In this document: one piece after another, positions 26,388 to 39,611 of the stretch
Layout of the letters: every line of letters begins with the position of its first letter
Position numbering within the stretch: position 1 is the stretch's first letter
Source: Penicillium oxalicum
Lineage: Eukaryota > Ascomycota > Eurotiomycetes > Eurotiales > Aspergillaceae
Assembly (NCBI RefSeq): GCF_001723175.1
Contig: NC_064650.1
Location: 1,426,001-1,490,000 of the forward strand
DNA length: 64,000 nt
Direction: 5' to 3'
Program-made: the position numbers and the translations under genes
The notes under the pieces: model-generated
The model's input: only the letters and a program-made list of their open reading frames with translations
Databases searched by the model: none
What the model was told of the DNA's origin: nothing

Positions 26388-29300
26388 ATGGAGAGCCCCA
26401 GTCGTGTGTATCTCTTCGGAGATCAGACTGCCGACTTCGACTCGGGCCTTCGCCGTCTCCTCCAAGCCAAGAATGACACTCTTGTCATTTCTTTCTTTCA
26501 AAAGTGCCACCATGCGATACGCAAAGAGATCAGCGCCTTGGCACCCTCTCAGCGACAAGTCTTCCCGCGTTTTACCAGCCTCGTCGATTTGTTGGCGCGT
26601 TATCGTGAATTTGGTCCCAACCCAGCTTTGGAGGGGGCCCTGACTACGATTTACCAATTGGGCTGCTTCATCCAGTAAGTTCGGCTGTACTATTCCATGC
26701 TATCCGCACTGTCTCCCAGATACTCATGAATTGTGTAGCTACCATGGCGACCTGGGCCACGAATATCCCTCCAAGTCCAACAGTATCATTCTTGGCATTT
26801 GCACAGGTCAGCTGGCCTCGGCCGCTGTGAGTTCCTCCAAAACGGTGGGAGAATTAATTCCAGTTGCTGTTGAAACAGCTGTCTTGGCTCTGAGACTGGG
26901 GTCGTGCGTCATCAAAGTCCGTGAATTGGTGGAGGAGAACAATGCCTCCCAAAGCTGGTCTGTTCTTACTTCAGGAATTCGCCAAGAAGATGCCGACCAG
27001 CTTATCAACGAGTTCAGCTCGGCCAACGTAAGTTATGTCCTGGCAAAAATGTATCTCAGCAGACACTGATTTTTCCTGCAGAGTTTGCCAACTGCTTCTA
27101 AGCCTTGGATCAGCGCTGTGAGTCCAAACAGCCTAACTATCAGCGCAGCACCGAGTGTGCTCGCCAAGTTTATTGAGACGTCTTTGCCCAAGGAGTCTAA
27201 GCCATCAAGAGCCCCAATCCACGGTCCGTACCACGCGCCGCATCTCTATGATGCTAGAGACGTTGAGCGAATCATGGAGTCATGGCCGGCGGACAAGTTT
27301 TCGAAATATACGCCCCAGATTCCTCTATTATCCTGCGAGACTGGGGATCACCTTGTCGCAGACACATTGACAGATGCTCTGAAACAGTCCCTGAGACAAA
27401 TCATCATGCGCCAACTCTGCTGGGACAAAGTTATCGACTCCTGTGCAAAGATACTCAAACAAGTGACTTCCGAATGTGTTTTGTGCCCGGTCTCCAGCAC
27501 TGCGACGCAAAGTCTGTACAACTCACTGAAGAAGGCTGGCATTGTCAACCTTGAAGTTGTGGGCAATATCGGCGATGTGAAGAAGGACACCGAGAGAGTG
27601 AACAGCAGTGGCCGTTCCGACCAGTCAAAGATTGCCATCATCGGTTTGTCCGGTCGCTTCCCTGAGGCCCAGGATACGGAAGCATTCTGGGATTTGTTGT
27701 ATAAGGGACTCGACGTCCATCGTGAAGTACCCCCTGACCGTTGGGATGTGGAGGCTCACGTCGACATGGAGGGCAACAAAAGGAATACCAGCAAAGTCCA
27801 ATATGGTTGCTGGATCCGAGAACCTGGTCTGTTTGACCCTCGGTTCTTCAATATGTCACCTCGAGAGGCTCTTCAAGCCGATCCCGCTCAGCGTCTTGCC
27901 CTTCTCACTGCCTACGAAGCTTTTGAGATGGCAGGTTTCATTCCCGACAGCACTCCCTCTACCCAGAAGAATAGAGTCGGCGTCTTCTATGGAATGACAA
28001 GTGATGACTACCGTGAGATCAACAGTGGGCAGGATATCGACACCTACTTCATTCCCGGCGGAAACCGAGCTTTCACTCCCGGCCGGATCAACTATTACTT
28101 CAAGTTCAGTGGCCCCAGCGTAAGTGTCGACACCGCTTGCTCCTCCAGTCTTGCTGCAATTCATGTCGCCTGCAACTCGCTCTGGCGGAATGAATGCGAC
28201 TCTGCCGTTGCCGGTGGTGTGAACATTCTTACCAATCCCGACAACCACGCCGGTCTTGACCGCGGTCACTTCCTTTCCCGCACAGGAAATTGCACTACCT
28301 TCGACGATGGCGCTGACGGCTACTGCCGGGCCGATGGCATTGGGTCTGTTGTATTGAAGAGATTGGAGGATGCCCAAGCTGACAATGATCCTATCTATGG
28401 TGTCATTGCTGGTGCATACACGAATCACTCGGCGGAGGCTGTGTCCATTACTAGACCTCATGCTGGCGCCCAGGCATTCATTTTCGATAAGCTTCTCAAC
28501 GAAAATGACTATGACCCGAAAGAGGTCAGCTATATTGAAATGCACGGCACGGGGACGCAGGCCGGTGATGCTGTGGAAATGACCTCGGTCCTCGATGTCT
28601 TTGCCCCTGACTATCGCCGTGGACCCAGTCAATCACTTCACCTTGGTTCTGCCAAGTCCAACATTGGTCACGGAGAGTCTGCTTCCGGGGTCTGTGCCTT
28701 GTTGAAGGTGTTGATGATGATGCGCAAGAACACCATTCCTCCCCACTGTGGTATCAAGACGAAAATCAACCACAACTTCCCAACCGATCTCGCACAGCGC
28801 AACGTCCACATTGCCCTCAAGCCAACTCCATGGAATCGACCCGAAGGTGGCAAGCGCAAGACCTTCGTCAACAACTTTTCGGCAGCTGGCGGAAACACCG
28901 CTCTTCTCATGGAAGACGGCCCCCTGCATCAAAGGACCGGAACTGACCCTCGAACCTTCCACACTATCGCAGTCTCTGCGCGCTCCCAATCAGCTTTGAA
29001 AAACAACATCAGCGCGCTTGTGCAGTACATTGACAAGAAGAAAGGCATGTTCAACTTGAACGAGTCCAGTCTTCTCGGCGACTTGGCTTACACTACCACT
29101 GCGCGACGTATTCATCACAACTTCCGTGTCACTGCCACGGGAGCATCACTGGAGGAGATTCGAGACTCGTTGAACTCAAGCGCAAACCGCGAGACGCTTT
29201 CGCCTGTCCCCTCAGTGGCCCCAGGCATTGGATTTATTTTCACTGGACAAGGTGCGCAGTACGCTGGAATGGGCAAAGACCTCTTCCACCACAACAAGCA

Positions 29301-32300
29301 GTTCCGCGACAATGTTGAGCACCTGGATCGTATTGCTCTAAGCCACGGCTTCCCATCTATCATGCCTCTCATTGATGGGAGTGTTCCAGTTGAAGAGCTT
29401 AATCCTGTCGTTACGCAACTAGGCACTACATGCTTGCAGATGGCTCTCACCAAGCTTTGGATTTCTCTTGGCGTGACACCATCCTTTGTCCTCGGCCACA
29501 GCTTAGGCGAATATGCTGCACTCAACGCCGCCGGGATTCTCACTAATAGTGACACAATTTTCCTTGCTGGTCGCCGTGCTCAGTTGCTTACGGAACAATG
29601 CAAAGTGGGAACTCATGCCATGCTGGCTGTCAAGTCGTCTGTCGCCCAAGTCAAGCAGTTCCTTGATGATGGAGCTGCTGAGATCGCTTGCATAAATGCA
29701 CCTAGCGAAACTGTCATTAGTGGCGCGGTTGGCAAGATCGAGCAACTCGCAGAGAAACTCACGAATGAAGGCTTCAAAGCTACCAAGCTGAAAGTTCCTT
29801 TCGCCTTCCATTCCGCCCAGGTGGAGCCCATACTTGAGAGCCTCGCAGAGATTGCCCAGGGCGTGATTTTCCGCAAGCCCACCATTCCCTATGTGTCAGC
29901 CTTGTTGGGTAATGTGATTGACGAATCAAATGCTCACATGCTCGAGGCGAGCTACCTGACTCGCCACTGCCGGGAGACAGTCAATTTCCTCGGCGCTCTT
30001 GAAGCAACACGCCATGCGAGCCTCATGAACGACAAGTCCCTTTGGGTTGAGATTGGATCTCACCCTGTGTGCTCTGGTATGGTGAAATCAACTTTCGGGC
30101 CCCAGGCAGCCACCATTCCCTCCCTTCGTCGGCAGGAGGACACTTGGAAGGTCTTTTCAAACAGCCTATCGGCGCTCTACACGTCGGGCATTGAGTTGCA
30201 GTGGAAGGAGTATCACCAAGACTTCAGCACTACGCATGAGGTCCTTGACTTGCCTTCGTACAAGTGGGATCTCAAGAATTACTGGATCCCGTACAGAAAC
30301 AATTTCTGTCTCACCAAGGGCGCACCCGTTGAATCAAAGGCCGAGGTCGCACCAATGACAACCTTCATTTCCACTGCGGCTCAGAGAGTCCTCGAGACTA
30401 CCTCTGACGCTAATTCCGCTAGCGTCTTGATTGAGAACGACATTGCTGATCCTGAATTAAACCGTGTGATTCAGGGACACAAGGTCAACGGGGCTGCCCT
30501 CTGCCCGTCGGTAAGTTTCATTGTGAAGTCTCAATAGTTGCATCTCGCCCATACTAACATGATTTCCAGTCCCTCTACGCGGACATCGCGCAGACATTGG
30601 CAGAGTTCTTGGTTGATAAATACAAGCCTGAGTGGAAGGACCGTGGCTTTGACGTTTGTGATGTGGTTGTTCCTAAGCCATTGATTGCGAAAGGTGGGAA
30701 GCAACTTTTCCGGGTCTCTGCTACCGCGACCTGGGCAGAAGAGAGTGCCAAGATGCAGATTTGGTCCGTCACCCCTGAGGGTAAGAAAATTCTCGACCAC
30801 GCCAGCTGCACCATCAAATTCTTCGACACCGCTGCAGCTGCAACTGAATGGAAACGCAGTGCCTATCTCATCAAGAGAAGCATTGAACACCTCAAGCAGA
30901 GCACAGAAAGTGGACAAGCCCACCGGATGAAGCGTGGAATGGTTTACAAGCTCTTCAGCACTTTGGTTGAGTATGATGAGAACTACAAATCCATTCAGGA
31001 AGTCATTCTTGATAGCGAGCAACACGAGGCCACTGCCTTGGTCAAGCTCCAAGCCTCCCCTGGAAACTTCCACCGCAACCCGTTCTGGATCGACAGCTTT
31101 GGTCATCTTTCTGGTTTCATCATGAACGCAAGCGACGCCACAGATTCCAAGAACACGGTTTACGTCAATCACGGATGGGAATCCATGCGGTGCTTGAAAA
31201 AGTTTGATCCCAATGTCACATACCGCACTTATGTTCGCATGCAGCCTTGGCAAAATGCGATCTTCGCCGGTGATGTCTACGTCTTCGACGGTGATGACAT
31301 TGTCGCCGTATACGGCGGTGTACAGGTATGCAAACATGCAAACACTCCCCATTTCGAGCATACTTTCTTGCTAATCTGGATTCAAATAGTTCCAAGCTTT
31401 GTCTCGAAAGATCCTGGATACTGCTTTGCCTCCAGCAGGTGGCTCTGCTGCTAAGCCTGTCTCTGCTGCCGCTGCGAAGGCTCGCCCTGCTCCAATTGAT
31501 GTGAAGAAGTCTCGCGCCCCTGAGGCAAAGAATCTTCAGAAGTCTTCGCCCAAGTCGGCTGGATCAAGCATAATCTCGAAAGCTCTCAACATTCTCGCCG
31601 AGGAGGTTGGACTGTCCACCTCTGAGATGACGGATGACTTAAACTTTGCAGACTACGGAGTCGACTCGTTACTCTCGCTCACAGTCACAGGCCGTTATCG
31701 TGAAGAAATTGGCCTGGACCTGGATTCAAGTGTCTTCGTTGACCAACCAACTATAAAAGATTTCAAGCAAATGCTGGCTCGGATAGGCCCGGCTGACAGC
31801 AGCAGTGATGGATCGATCAGTGATGCTGGCATCTCCTCTTCGGATTCTTCCACTGATATCTCGACCCCAAACTCAAGCGGTCTGCCAACCCCTTCGAACG
31901 AAAAGACTGTGACTCTTGAACAGAACGATACCATGAAGGAAATCCGCGCCATTCTTGCTGAAGAGATTGGGGTAGAGCCCGAGGAGCTCCGAGGCGATGC
32001 CAATCTCGGGGAGATGGGTCTGGATTCATTGATGTCACTCACAGTCCTGGGCAAAATTCGCGAGACTCTCGACATGGAGCTCTCTGGGGAATTCTTCATC
32101 GAGAATCAAACTCTTGATGAGGTTGAGATTGCCTTGGACCTGAAGCCAAAGTCCCCCACACCCCAAATGCTCAAGCTGCCAGAGCAGATTGATATGATTG
32201 CTGCAGCACCTTCTCGAACTCTGATCCAACATCCCCCTGCCACATCAATTCTACTCCAGGGTAACCCAAAGACTGCGACCCAGAAGTTGTTCCTTTTCCC

Positions 32301-33054
32301 TGATGGATCTGGCTCTGCAACTTCCTATGCCACGATCCCGGGTATCTCCCCGGACGTCTGTGTTTATGGCTTGAATTGTCCTTACATGCGCACGCCCGAG
32401 AAGCTCAACTTCCCCCTTCAAGAGCTCACATTCCCCTATGTTGCAGAAATCAGACGCCGACAGCCAACCGGACCTTACAATTTCGGTGGATGGTCCGCTG
32501 GTGGTATCTGTGCCTATGATGCTGCTCGACACCTCATCTTCGAGGAAGGCGAGCGTGTTGAGCGCCTGCTTCTTCTCGACTCTCCATTCCCAATCGGTCT
32601 TGAGAAGCTACCCCGTCGCCTTTACAGATTCTTCGACTCCATCGGCCTCTTTGGCGAAGGCAAAGCCCCTCCTCCCAAGTGGTTGCTTCCCCACTTCCTT
32701 GCCTTTATCGACTCACTGGACGCCTACAAAGCTTCTCCCTTCCCCTTCAATGACGAGAAGCAGGCAGAGAAGATTCCCAAGACCTTCATGGTGTGGGCGA
32801 AGGATGGAGTGTGCAACAAGCCCAGTGATCCTCGCCCAGAGCCCGCAGAGGATGGAAGCCCTGACCCTCGCGAGATGCAGTGGCTATTGAACAACCGAAC
32901 CGACCTTGGGCCCAATGGCTGGGACACCCTTGTTGGACCCAAGAATGTTGGAGGCATCACAGTCATGGAAGAAGCCAACCACTTCACAATGACCCAGGGT
33001 GCGAAGGCCAAGGAATTGGCAGCGTTCATTGCTAGTGCCATGAGCTCCTGTTGA
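26388..33054 (+). CDS. Non-reducing polyketide synthase of the conidial-pigment type (wA/pksP/alb1)
   Basis: Five exons, 26388-26674, 26739-27027, 27082-30510, 30570-31325 and 31390-33054, give 2141 residues, close to the roughly 2150 of WA and PksP. Domains: starter-unit acyltransferase (about 1-250, GICTG with Cys117), ketosynthase (about 375-800, VDTACSSS with Cys545), malonyl-acyltransferase (about 900-1215, GHSLGE with Ser999), product-template domain (about 1310-1620; catalytic His1325 in GHKVNG and Asp1510 in WIDSFGHL), two acyl carrier proteins (phosphopantetheine serines about 1680 in YGVDSLLSL and 1800 in GLDSLMSL), and a thioesterase/Claisen-cyclase (GWSAGG with Ser1956). No reducing domains. 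The family makes the heptaketide naphthopyrone YWA1, precursor of green spore pigment or DHN-melanin. Double ACP plus TE/CLC matches that group. All active-site residues seen are intact. The neighbouring multicopper oxidase supports a pigment role. Confidence 0.95.
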
Positions 33055-34206
33055 TTAACATGTATACTGATCCTGATTTTTCTCTCAAGCCCTTCACTGT
33101 CTGTTTGCTGTTCGTGGATTTCCTTTCGCGTTTGGCTTTTTGTACCCACAAAGGAGTTGGAGGTGCCTTTCCCGCGAATTCTTTGTCCTTGCTCAATTTG
33201 TTTTCACCAAGGCTGCGATTTATCTAGATATTTCTTTCTTTCTTTTTGTTTATTTCAACCTTATATAATACATACATGCCGCAGTTCAGTCAAATACATC
33301 ATCCATGTTCTTATTCAAGCACGTGGACTCCTCGGAAATTATAGCATTGAAGGCCTCCTTGCTTTTGTACCCTCGACTTTAGGACTAGTCAGCATCTGGA
33401 TTGTACAAGGCACCTTCCTGGGCAAAATCTCAAGTGCACTGTACGTCGGTGCAAACCCAGAACTAGAGGTATATGGAGTTGAGACTGATTCCAGGCAACA
33501 AACTCCATCAGTCTGATTTGGTACTTTACCCAGTATTAGAGGCCCGATGAAACAAGCATTTAGGCTCGAGGCTACCACCGTAGAATGAGAAACTCCCATA
33601 TTTATGTACGCATTTACGCATTCTTAGATGAGACTTGAGGCCCAGCAGCTGGAAATGCCAGACATATTGATACAAGAAAGATCCTACAATGGATGGGTTT
33701 ACTTGACCGGATAGTAGCCATGGACTCCTGTCCCGGTCGCTAGCAAGGACTCTTAGTAGTCAGCTCCAAGGGGGGAAAACCCTGGTACTACATAACTCCC
33801 TTAGCCGAGCCATCGTAGGTTGCTTTCTATGAATTTCCAGGACTCGGATGTTCAACCTACACGGAGGAGCAATAGATAAAGACGAGGTGGAGTGGAATGG
33901 TGGAATGGTGGAATGAAACCTCGACCTACCATGCTTAATTATGACTGTATGGACAGTCATGAGCGTGAACCTAGCGTTACCCATAATTTCCACCCAGGGT
34001 CCGAAGATGATAAACGGAACATCATGAATGGAATAGGAAAAGAGGAAAAAAAGGGGTTACATTGAATATGATAGATTCATGCAAGGATATGCTACCTCAT
34101 TGACTTGTAAACTCCGTTGCCGATGCTTTCGTGAATGAAACTCCTCTTTTGAAAATGCACCACGCCAAGATAAAGAAGGGAGCCCACGTGAAAAGATTCA
34201 AGACCT
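33055..34206. other. Convergent intergenic region (PKS / HDA1-complex subunit)
   Basis: About 1.15 kb between stop codons. T-rich sequence at 33225-33270 fits the PKS 3' untranslated region. A short tandem of the 9-mer tggaatggt occurs at about 33893-33916. No gene supported. Confidence 0.5.
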
Positions 34207-36495
34207 TTAGAACGGCATTTCAGAGCTAAACCGTAACGCACTGCCTCGACCAGCAAGACCATTTCCATTCCCGTTGCCATTGCCGTTGCCGTTGCTGTTG
34301 TAGCCAACTCCCGGGCTCGTGGGTCGGCTACTCGTAGCCCACTTTGGACTACGAGGCTGAGTGCTGGTGGAACGGGTTGATGGTCGGTTCTTGCGGATTT
34401 CACGTAACTCGTCTTCTTTCTTCCGCAAAAGATCATCACGGGACGCGAGGATTAGCTCCAGCTCGCTGATTCTAGCAAGATGGCGCAATGAATCGGTTTT
34501 GTTATTCATCTCCCGCAGCTGGACGGCGTTGCCCTGGACTTTGCGCGCCAATGACTCTTTTTCGTCCCGCAGTTGACGAAGTTCGCTGCCTGCCTGCGCG
34601 GCAACTCGAGATGCAGTCTGGTACTGCTCGCGTGTGTATTCCGCCTGGTTCTTTTCATATTCTGCCTTTCGCTCGAGGCTAGCTTTCTCCGCTGTTAGAC
34701 GGCGATTCTCTTCCCGAAGCAATTCGAGTTCGGAGAGGGGGCCACCGCCATCTTTGATTTCCTGTCGTGTCTTTTCCAGCTCCGCTTGAAGCTGAACGCG
34801 CTCTTCCTTCAACTTCAAACTCCCCTCCTTTTGCTTTTCAACTTTTTGCTCCAAGGCCGTTTTGCCATCGATCAATTTGTCGCGTTCTTGACGGATTTTG
34901 TGTAATTCTCTTGTCCGACTTTCGTAACGGTGCTGCACATCGCCAAGAGAAGCTTCCAGTTGCCGCAGGCGAGCAAGACTTTGAGACAACTCGTTCTGGA
35001 GAGCGTTTTTCTCCGATTCATGAATAGCCTTCATTTGCACGAGATTTTTCTCCAGTGATTGAAGGTCGTGATCAAGACTCTGGCTGGGAGGCTTTGTTGA
35101 TTGTGTCATTTGACTTGTGTCTTGAGTATCGAATTTCGCCCTTTTCAAAAGGTAATCCTCAAAATCTTGGTCATGCTCCTGTTTCAGTGACAATCAGCAT
35201 CAATTCAACCTCATAATACTAGGCCGACCACGACTAACCAAAGCACGTTTCTGGGCACCACGCACAACTTCGTCAGAAGAGAGAGGGGTTGAACCTGATT
35301 CGTTAGAAGAAACAAGTGGCAGAGGCTCGATGATTGGCAGCGACCAGGCAGCAAATGGGTCTGACAGAAAACGCAGAATTTCCTCGGCGTCTTCGCACAC
35401 ATTCAAAGCATCGTCCTGAAGGTCTCCGACTTCTTCAACAAGCGAAGCAGTGTACTGCATGAGAAGACCCAGTCGCTCGGATTCTGGAAGTGGAGGTAGA
35501 CAACGCTCAATGTGCTCACACGAATTGGAGATGAGAAACCAGATCACGGGCAGAAGGGCGCCGTTCCTTGAGTAAGTTGTCCTCATATGCTGGACAGCGG
35601 GGCTTTCGAGCTTGTAGGATGTGTCAAATACAAATACAGCAGATGGCGGTCTGAAGGTCTCCCGCACACTGTCATCGAAATGAATGGCAAAGCTCAAGGC
35701 ATCCTTTTGCAGTGAAATCTCCATGTTGCCCCCAAGTTGGTCTCGGGGCTTGGTGTATTTGAAGCCTTTTCCGAGAAGGTAACGTTCAAGAATGCGACGT
35801 TTATCGTCGCCTGAAACAGCAAGAATCACATGGAGATCATGATCACAGCCCACTCTGATTAGCCATCCAAGTAATCGAAACTTGGCGCTCGAGTACTCAG
35901 CCCACTCGGCCTCCCGATCGAGCTTGGAGTCTTCGTATAACACATGTTGAACAATGTTCAGATCTGGATGAATTGCTACATTGTTCAACTTGATCACAAT
36001 TTCTTGAATCTTAGACAGAAGTGAGTCCCGCTATCAGACTGTGTCAGCTTTGAATGCGCGATCACAACTCAGGCAGATCGATTCAGTTACCTTTGAAGAC
36101 GCCATCTGGGTAAAGCGCGCCGAGCCTGGCAAGATATCTTTCAGCATTGGAGATGCATCTGCTATGACCCTCTCATAATAATCTTTTACGCGCGAATCCA
36201 TAGGGAGGGTGACCGCGAATTCGGACGGCCCAAGATGAACTGATCCGACGGGGATCTCCTCGGCATCTTCAACTGTCAAGGCACTGGGCTGGATCGTTTG
36301 CATAGAGGTGACAATGTCCGTTGCGGAGTGGCCATGTATCAGTGCTTCAGAATGCGCGTGGTGTACTCCGATGTGGGAGTGCGGAACATGATCCGCGTCG
36401 GAGCGTACACTGAGAGGCGCAATGCTTTCCGGATTAGATGTAGGTACTGTAGCGTCGATATCGCCCAAAGAAGACGGCGTTGGCTTATCATCCAT
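34207..36495 (-). CDS. HDA1 histone deacetylase complex subunit (Hda2/Hda3-like, coiled coil)
   Basis: Three exons, 36091-36495, 35239-36030 and 34207-35178, give 722 residues; introns are 60 bp each. The start is the ATG at 36493-36495. Residues about 85-400 form the helicase-like but ATPase-less fold typical of class II HDAC complex subunits 2/3 (VKDYYERVIADASPMLKDIL, FRLLGWLIRVGCDHDLHVIL, AVFVFDTSYKLESPAVQHM). The C-terminal third (about 410-650) is a long coiled coil rich in Glu, Gln and Arg. A GNG repeat (encoded near 34262-34300) and a Ser/Arg end follow. These subunits scaffold the Hda1 deacetylase in the nucleus and help repress genes, including secondary-metabolite clusters in fungi. 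The Hda1 catalytic gene is not in the window. Whether it is Hda2 or Hda3 cannot be decided here. Confidence 0.82.
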
Positions 36496-36940
36496 CTTCA
36501 CGGCGCTTTTGTACAGAATTGAAGATCAAATGAGCTTTCCTTCAGTAATTTGAGCCATATAAAATTGAGCAGTCACGACAGTACGATGTTTAAGGGGTTA
36601 TGCGTCTGTAGTCGCTGTCGATGGAGAAGGAAGTGGATGCGCGCCGGCCAGGCGGAGATCCACGCTATTCACGTGATCGTGTACTTGGGGTCCTTTATCG
36701 ATAGCGCCAAACATGGCGAACGTGCTCCACGAAATGGATTAAGTGCCGTGAGGAGTGAGGACTGGGTAGTGAGAACTAATAATGGTTTGGGGCGAAGAAT
36801 GTCACAAGATTGGGGATGAGCTCTTGGACGAAATTCTTGAAGAGACAATAATGCCTTGTTTGTAATGTTGATAATCAGGATCATGATTTGTACTAGATTC
36901 GCGTCCGAGTTCCCACGCGTGATGTACTACTCGACTAGTA
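36496..36940. other. Intergenic region between HDA1-complex subunit and flavin monooxygenase
   Basis: About 445 bp; promoter of the HDA1-complex gene and 3' region of the monooxygenase gene. Nothing further recognised. Confidence 0.45.
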
Positions 36941-38475
36941 CTAGGTCTTGACCTTGGGAGCATCAAAGTCAAATCCCAGTTGCTCAAGTGTCCGAATGGA
37001 GCTCCGTTCGTCTCCTCGTTGCACAAAAGCTTGTCGGATCTCTGTAAATATCTGTCGTATCCGACGCTGCCGGTCGCTCCAATACGTTCCGAGTCGGCCC
37101 TGGCCTTCATGGGGAAGTTCCGGTCGCGGCGTGGCTGAGGCAGCCCAAGTATAAAGAAAGTTCAAGTAATCAGCATCCAAGGGGAATGGAAGCAGGTGGA
37201 AGGCCTTGCTGTCTCCTTTTTGTGCGACCTGCAAAGCTTCCCAGGCCTCCATTTCCGTCTTTGAAGGCAACTGGAGCCGTTGAGACCAGACGCGAGAGTA
37301 AACCGCAGCTTGGTTCTCGGCCAGCGGAAATGGAATTACACGCTGCGGAAGGACTGGAAACACTAAGGTCGGATGTTCCGTATAAAACAGCTGCTGGTAG
37401 ACATGTCTCGTCCGCCAGCCGTCCGTGAGGACGGGGGGCTGCAGAGACGACAGGAAAGGATATGAGTAGAAATAGCCCGTGCAAAAGACAATGGCTTCGA
37501 TTCTCTCTTCGACATGGCCATCCTTGAAACGGACAGCTCGGTCGAATTGTGCCGGTGGCAGAAACTCGACGATTTCTGGCCGAATCACCTTGTTGGATGC
37601 AGCCGATCCAGCAGGTGCAGCAAAGTACGACTCGGAGCGTTGAGACACAATGACCGGACCATGGCTCACTTGATTGATTTGATTTCCAATGTCAAGTCCC
37701 GAAGCAGAGTTGCCGACCACGACGACTTTTTTGCCTGCAAAGTGCTCAGGGCGATCATAGAATTTGGAATGCGAGATCACCCCGGGATATGCACGATCCC
37801 AATCCCTAATACCCGTCACATCGGGCAGAAACGGAACATTGAAGTGGCCACTGGCCACCACGACGGCATCGTAGATCTGGGTCGTGTTCACACCATCAGC
37901 GAGGTTGGTGGTAGTCAGCTCCCAGGTGCTCAACGTGGGGTCACTGAGCTGCAGGTTGACTACTTGCGTTTCAAAACGAATGTAGCTCTTCACCTCCTCG
38001 GCATAATCCTGCAAGTATTCTTGGACAGTCTGGTGCTTGGGGAACAATTGAGCATCTGCAGGAAATGGTCGACCAGAGAAGCACATCAAATCCTTGGGAA
38101 TATTGGTCTCAAGTCGCTCATACAATGGGGACACAAAGATAGCTCGAGACGAGCCATCTTCTCCCTTGATCCAAGTTGGCCTCTCTACAGGCTCATGTGC
38201 GTTGAGATGCGGAACAGTCGTTTTCGCTTCCACTTTCGTGGAGCCGCCGGTGTAGACCCAAGCGCCTCCGACCGCGCTTCTTTGTTCGACGAGATCAATG
38301 CGTTCAAAGCACTGCTCTGCTAACAGATATCTGTCCAGCACGGTGAGGTTAGGAATCCAAGATGAACAACTGGGTCTAGTCTGGCCTCTGCAAGGTGAAC
38401 ATACTTCAATGCAGCGAGACCCGATGGCCCTGCCCCGATGATAGCAACCCGACGGATAGGATGAGCAAGAGTCAT
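36941..38475 (-). CDS. Flavin-containing monooxygenase (FMO family)
   Basis: Two exons, 38405-38475 and 36941-38330, with a 74-bp intron (GTATGT...GGACAG), give 486 residues. The short first exon is needed: it supplies the FAD-binding fingerprint VAIIGAGPSGLAALK, and the splice restores LKYLLAEQCFERIDLVEQ. The family signature F/Y-x-G-x3-H-x3-F/Y is seen as YPGVISHSKFY, followed by the NADPH-binding VVVVGNSASGLDIG. Such enzymes insert one oxygen atom into soft nucleophiles (S, N) with NADPH and O2; fungal members (yeast Fmo1 type) act on thiols or on secondary metabolites. The final position of the signature is aromatic Tyr, not the Trp of Baeyer-Villiger oxidases. Substrate unknown. It lies 5 kb from the pigment PKS but a chromatin gene separates them, so cluster membership is not supported. 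Confidence 0.87.
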
Positions 38476-39611
38476 GTTGGGACGCGGTCTATACGACGAT
38501 GATGTTAATATGTGTTGATGAAGAAGAGAAGTATGACTGCCATTCCGTCATCTCCTGTCGCCATAGTGGGGTCTGTTGGAGATAGTGAGAGTCTCCAAAC
38601 ATGGAAGCTTATCGGCACCGTTGCGACTGTGATAAATGTACAACTGGGCAGTAGCTGAGCGTGTGTGGGGGATATCTTCGTATGCTGTCTATAAGTCCAC
38701 GTGTATTGACGCAATTTCAGATCAGTATACAAGATATACTTCAAATGAATATCACCCAAATCTGACGACTGAAGGCCCAAAATGGATCTTTTCCCTCCTG
38801 GCTTCGGTCTGTGACCTATTGCCGGTGATCAGGTAGGGCACATCCATTTTCAATCTGGCCTCAGCATGAAACGAGCGTCCTGTACCTAGGTGTTCATGGA
38901 CCTCGTGCAGGTGCTTCTTGATGTAATCCGAAACCGGATGTGTTGGGAATAATTACATTCAGACATATGATTCAGACCGAGTTGTACCCAACGAAATGTT
39001 TGAGTGGTCGAGAACTCCAGCCCTCAATGCTGAGGAATTCTAGCCTCCTCTTCTTGAGTTTATCAATATATAGAATCGCTGGAAGTTTCCACCATTAGTT
39101 GCTATGATGGCTGTGTGGCTCAAACGTGAATGTCGCGCGCAAGCTAGCATCAACATATCGAACTACCCCGGGCAAAGAACCCGCAGACAGACAGGGCCAG
39201 ATCGGATGCTCTGTGCTCAGTCAGAAAGACCTTACACATCCACATAGCTCTCACACATTAATCATTAATATTGACTGATGAACCATCCTTTCCAGAATTG
39301 CTTGGCTGGCAAATCCGCGTGTTGATGGTGCTGATTGTTGCGAGTACCGCGGCTGTGCCACCCGTCCAGTGAGGAACCGGTCGAAGGTGACTGACTGGAT
39401 GACCACCGGACCGGAGAGGCCTGGGCCTCCCGCGGAACCCAAAGCTCGCGCCTCGCTCCACAGCTCTTTGTTTCCATTTCCACTGTCTTTCAACAATCCG
39501 CTGCAGCACCGTAGCTACAGTCTTGACTCTCATCTTCGACGGTCACAAAGCAAGCTGTGAGCATGACCGCGACATGCCGACTCTGAACGTGGAATAGTCG
39601 GTGATCTCAAA
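38476..39611. other. Divergent intergenic region (flavin monooxygenase / telomere protein)
   Basis: About 1.1 kb of promoter sequence. No ATG-started frame with family support. Confidence 0.5.

Noticed and set aside
36941..38475. Flavin monooxygenase as a member of the pigment cluster
   Set aside because: A histone-deacetylase-complex gene and two intergenic regions separate it from the synthase, and known wA-type pathways do not need an FMO.
39243..39560. Overlapping open frames upstream of the telomere protein
   Set aside because: Several frames on both strands of similar length, none with conserved features; typical of GC-rich promoter sequence.
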